Shown here one piece after another: positions 61,782-64,000 of a stretch of DNA of 64,000 bases. The position numbers and the translations under genes are program-made. The stretch is from Ostrinia nubilalis (Eukaryota; Arthropoda; Insecta; Lepidoptera; Crambidae), in assembly GCF_963855985.1 (NCBI RefSeq), contig NC_087100.1, positions 345,001 through 409,000 on the forward strand. The letters run 5' to 3'. Position 1 is the first letter of the stretch. Each line of letters begins with the position of its first letter. A model generated the notes under the pieces. It made no database searches. It was not told the origin of the DNA and worked only from the letters and a program-made list of their open reading frames with translations.

Positions 61782-61950
61782 TGACGAGTCTGGGTGTTAG
61801 TATGTTTAATATTTATGTTACAGTCAAAACTCATAATCGGTCAAAACCACTTTAGACTGCAAAAATCAGTCAAAAGAGGTTTTGACTGATGTCCTTGGTC
61901 AGTATCAGTTTAATATCCGTAAGCTAGCACCACATAACACAAGCATATAA
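61782..61950 (+). mobile_element. partial SINE body with an inserted inverted repeat
   Basis: Matches the body of the SINE at 55545 (TGACGAGTCTGGGTGT, then TCCGTAAGCTAGCACC). Between these it holds about 90 extra bases in which AGTCAAAACC-type motifs occur in both orientations. Confidence 0.6.
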
Positions 61951-62160
61951 AATAAACTTATAATTTAAAAGACTATAACAATCCTCACTAAAACATCACA
62001 GCAGCACTAAATCAATACCTTTGAATATACCTACCTACTTACAACGGAATACATTCACTAAAATATAAGAATTTTCCAACAAAACTACGATTTTCCGCCA
62101 ACAGATACTCTATGCTCAAAGACCATAGTCAATAGTTACAAGTGGGCAGTCGAAGCGGCG

Positions 62161-62188
62161 CAATCAAAGGCGGCGGCGACATCAAAGG
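62161..62188. promoter_or_regulatory. candidate TCF/Pangolin sites with helper site
   Basis: Two ATCAAAGG sites lie 19 bases apart with GGCGGCGGC between them. On the reverse strand this is CCTTTGAT and GCCGCC, the HMG and helper sites described for Drosophila TCF. Confidence 0.35.
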
Positions 62189-63095
62189 CTCTGTAATGGC
62201 TTTTTAGCGGGGAGCGGGGGGCGGCAACTTCAAGTAGTTAGGGCGAATTGTTGCGTACACTCGTTTTTGTTTCGGCTCGTTTTCTAATGAATGTCACTTG
62301 TGACGGCGCGTCGCGTCGAGTGACTCGGCTGAATATGTATGTGCGATTTTGTGGTCTTGGGTATTAGTGTTGTCACGTGATTTTATTTAAATTGATTCGC
62401 TTTTGTTTTAGAATTATCACATTTTATTATCAATTTATCAGACTAATCGATCCACCTGGTTTTGGAGGTCATGAGGAATAGCACTCTCTTTGTATTCGTC
62501 ATTCTGCATAAAGTCTTACATAAAATCATTTGAATTTAAGTAAGATTCTAATCCTGTTTTAGACGCATAAATTCACAAGCTAGCAAGTGAGGATGGACTT
62601 TATCTGTCCATTGTTTGCCAAACAAAAGCAATATCATAAAGTTCAATGTAAAGCAAACCCAAGCTTAACACGGAGATAGTATGACATATTCCATTTTATT
62701 ATCAGTTTATTGTGGCGCCCTGGCGGGACTCCAATTGGCACTATGGAGTCCTAAAGAGATGTTAAAGTGAGCGTTCTAAATAATGTTATCGCTTGAAATC
62801 TTTTGGCTTTCAAAGCTACGGAGACTACGAAAAATTGAGGCTACGCGACTACGGCGTAGACGCTACGGACGACGATAAATGGCTACATTTTATTGTAGAG
62901 AGAAATTGAGAAATCTTTTCTGTCTTTTTAGAAGTCATGGACGATATTATTTTTTCATTGTAAATGGCAGCTTTGTTAAACATAAGATTTGTAAATGCTT
63001 TATAAGACACAATATTTTTAGGGTTCCGTACCTGGCTCGTGAACTGGGAACGAAACTAAAATAAAAAACTGTAGTTTTCTCAATAAATAAAAATC

Positions 63096-63370
63096 AAAAA
63101 AACCAAGTCTCGCAACTCAGTTGTTCTACGGTAAAAAGTTGTGAGATCCATGTAATACCAAGTCCAGGCCAGGAAATCTTTAACGTTTTACATAAATATA
63201 TATTGACTTGGCCATCGCACTAAATAATTTAATTTACACGTGTTTTCATGCGATGGCCAAGTCAATATATTTATGTAAAACGTTAAAGATTTCCTGGCCT
63301 GGACTTGGTATTACATGGATCTCACAACTTTTTACCGTAGAACAACTGAGTTGCGAGACTTGGTTTTTTT
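63096..63370. repeat. large near-perfect palindrome
   Basis: Arms at 63096-63219 and 63249-63370 differ only by a TA insertion as far as I can see, around a loop of about 29 bases. Its outer ends are AAAAAAACCAAGTCTCGCAA. Confidence 0.93.
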
Positions 63371-63395
63371 GACAAGTATTGTTTTTGATGGGATC

Positions 63396-63609
63396 TCATT
63401 TCTTTTTGTATTTTGTAGACAGCAGTTATGTATCTAGAAAACTGGACCGAAATTGAAAATTTTTACTCGACTTGGCGGTTGCACTACCGTGCCCCCAAAT
63501 ATCATTTCTTTTTGTATTTTGTAGACAGCAGTTATGTATCTAGAAAACTGGACCGAAATTGAAAAATTTTACTCGACTTGGCGGTTGCACTACCGTGCCC
63601 CCAAATATT
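63396..63609. repeat. tandem duplication, 106-base period
   Basis: Two almost identical units run from ATTTCTTTTTGTATTTTGTA to CCGTGCCCCCAAATA. A shorter related piece (CTCGACTTGG, CCGTGCCCCCA) is at 63948-63978. Confidence 0.92.
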
Positions 63610-63699
63610 TTAGTTTTTCCTTGATTCATACACCAAACACTACTTATATTCCAAATTTGAAGCTTCTAGGTCTGCTAGAAGTGCCTTAGAGTTTTGATG

Positions 63700-63745
63700 A
63701 TCGGTGAGTCAGTGAGTCAGTGAGTCAGTGAGTCAGTGAGTGACA
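63700..63745. repeat. (GTGAGTCA)n minisatellite
   Basis: About five units of GTGAGTCA in tandem. Confidence 0.9.
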
Positions 63746-64000
63746 AAATTAAGTAACTTTGACCCGTTATAATTCTTAAACTACTGGTTCAAATTGAATG
63801 AAATTTTAAATATACCGTGTCTTTACAATGCCTGCATAGCTAATGAAAATTCAGCCTTCTAGTTTTATGCACAACGAAGTTACAGGCAGTCGAAAATGGC
63901 CTGAATTGCTTCGAGAAAAGGATGGTACGGCCGTGCCGCTTTTTTGCTCGACTTGGTGGGGGCACTGCCGTGCCCCCAGATAAAATAAAAGTTTTTTTTT

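Larger units (their letters stand above)
60717..63095. other. intergenic
   Basis: Contains the partial SINE at 61782 and the TCF-type cluster at 62161. CTACG motifs cluster at 62814-62875, and AGGGTTCCGTACC at 63020 is a motif common in lepidopteran transposons. No gene is supported. Confidence 0.5.

Overview
This window is nuclear DNA from an insect, almost certainly a moth or butterfly. It is AT-rich, its genes have introns, and most of it is mobile DNA of kinds typical of Lepidoptera: Helitron ends resembling Lep1, RTE-type LINE 3' ends, tRNA-derived SINEs and many small palindromic MITEs. No viral gene, CRISPR array or bacterial operon was seen.

The main gene lies on the minus strand from 45971 (ATG) to 16304 (stop). 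Ten coding exons can be joined with canonical splice sites and consistent phase into one 484-residue protein with BTB/POZ, BACK and TLDc domains. It looks like the insect gene annotated as serine-enriched protein (Drosophila gprs); the name is from memory, but the exon structure is read from the sequence. Intron 1 is about 21.5 kb and full of transposons. Intron 3 contains a complete single-exon gene for spliceosomal Sm protein E (22681-22968) and a tRNA-Gly, both on the same strand as the host gene. Intron 9 and the region past the stop contain repeated fragments of the gene's own last two exons.

Four tRNA genes are credible: Gly(TCC) at 23380, Glu(TTC) at 45700, Asn(GTT) at 46484 and Gly(TCC) at 51796.

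Layout: 1-15.7 kb is intergenic and transposon-rich, beyond the 3' end of the main gene. 15.7-46 kb is the main gene. 46-64 kb is its upstream side, with two tRNA genes, a 3.6 kb terminal-inverted-repeat element that holds a 0.49 kb long inverted repeat, several GC-rich patches that may be regulatory, and a large near-perfect palindrome at 63.1-63.4 kb.

Most notable points: four decoy copies of an exon end with its 5' splice site; a young non-autonomous LTR element with identical LTRs and a triplicated LTR/primer-site junction; a four-deep nest of transposons at 36.5-39.8 kb with readable target duplications; and two long hairpins that could feed small-RNA pathways. I did not find a clearly new multi-gene system.
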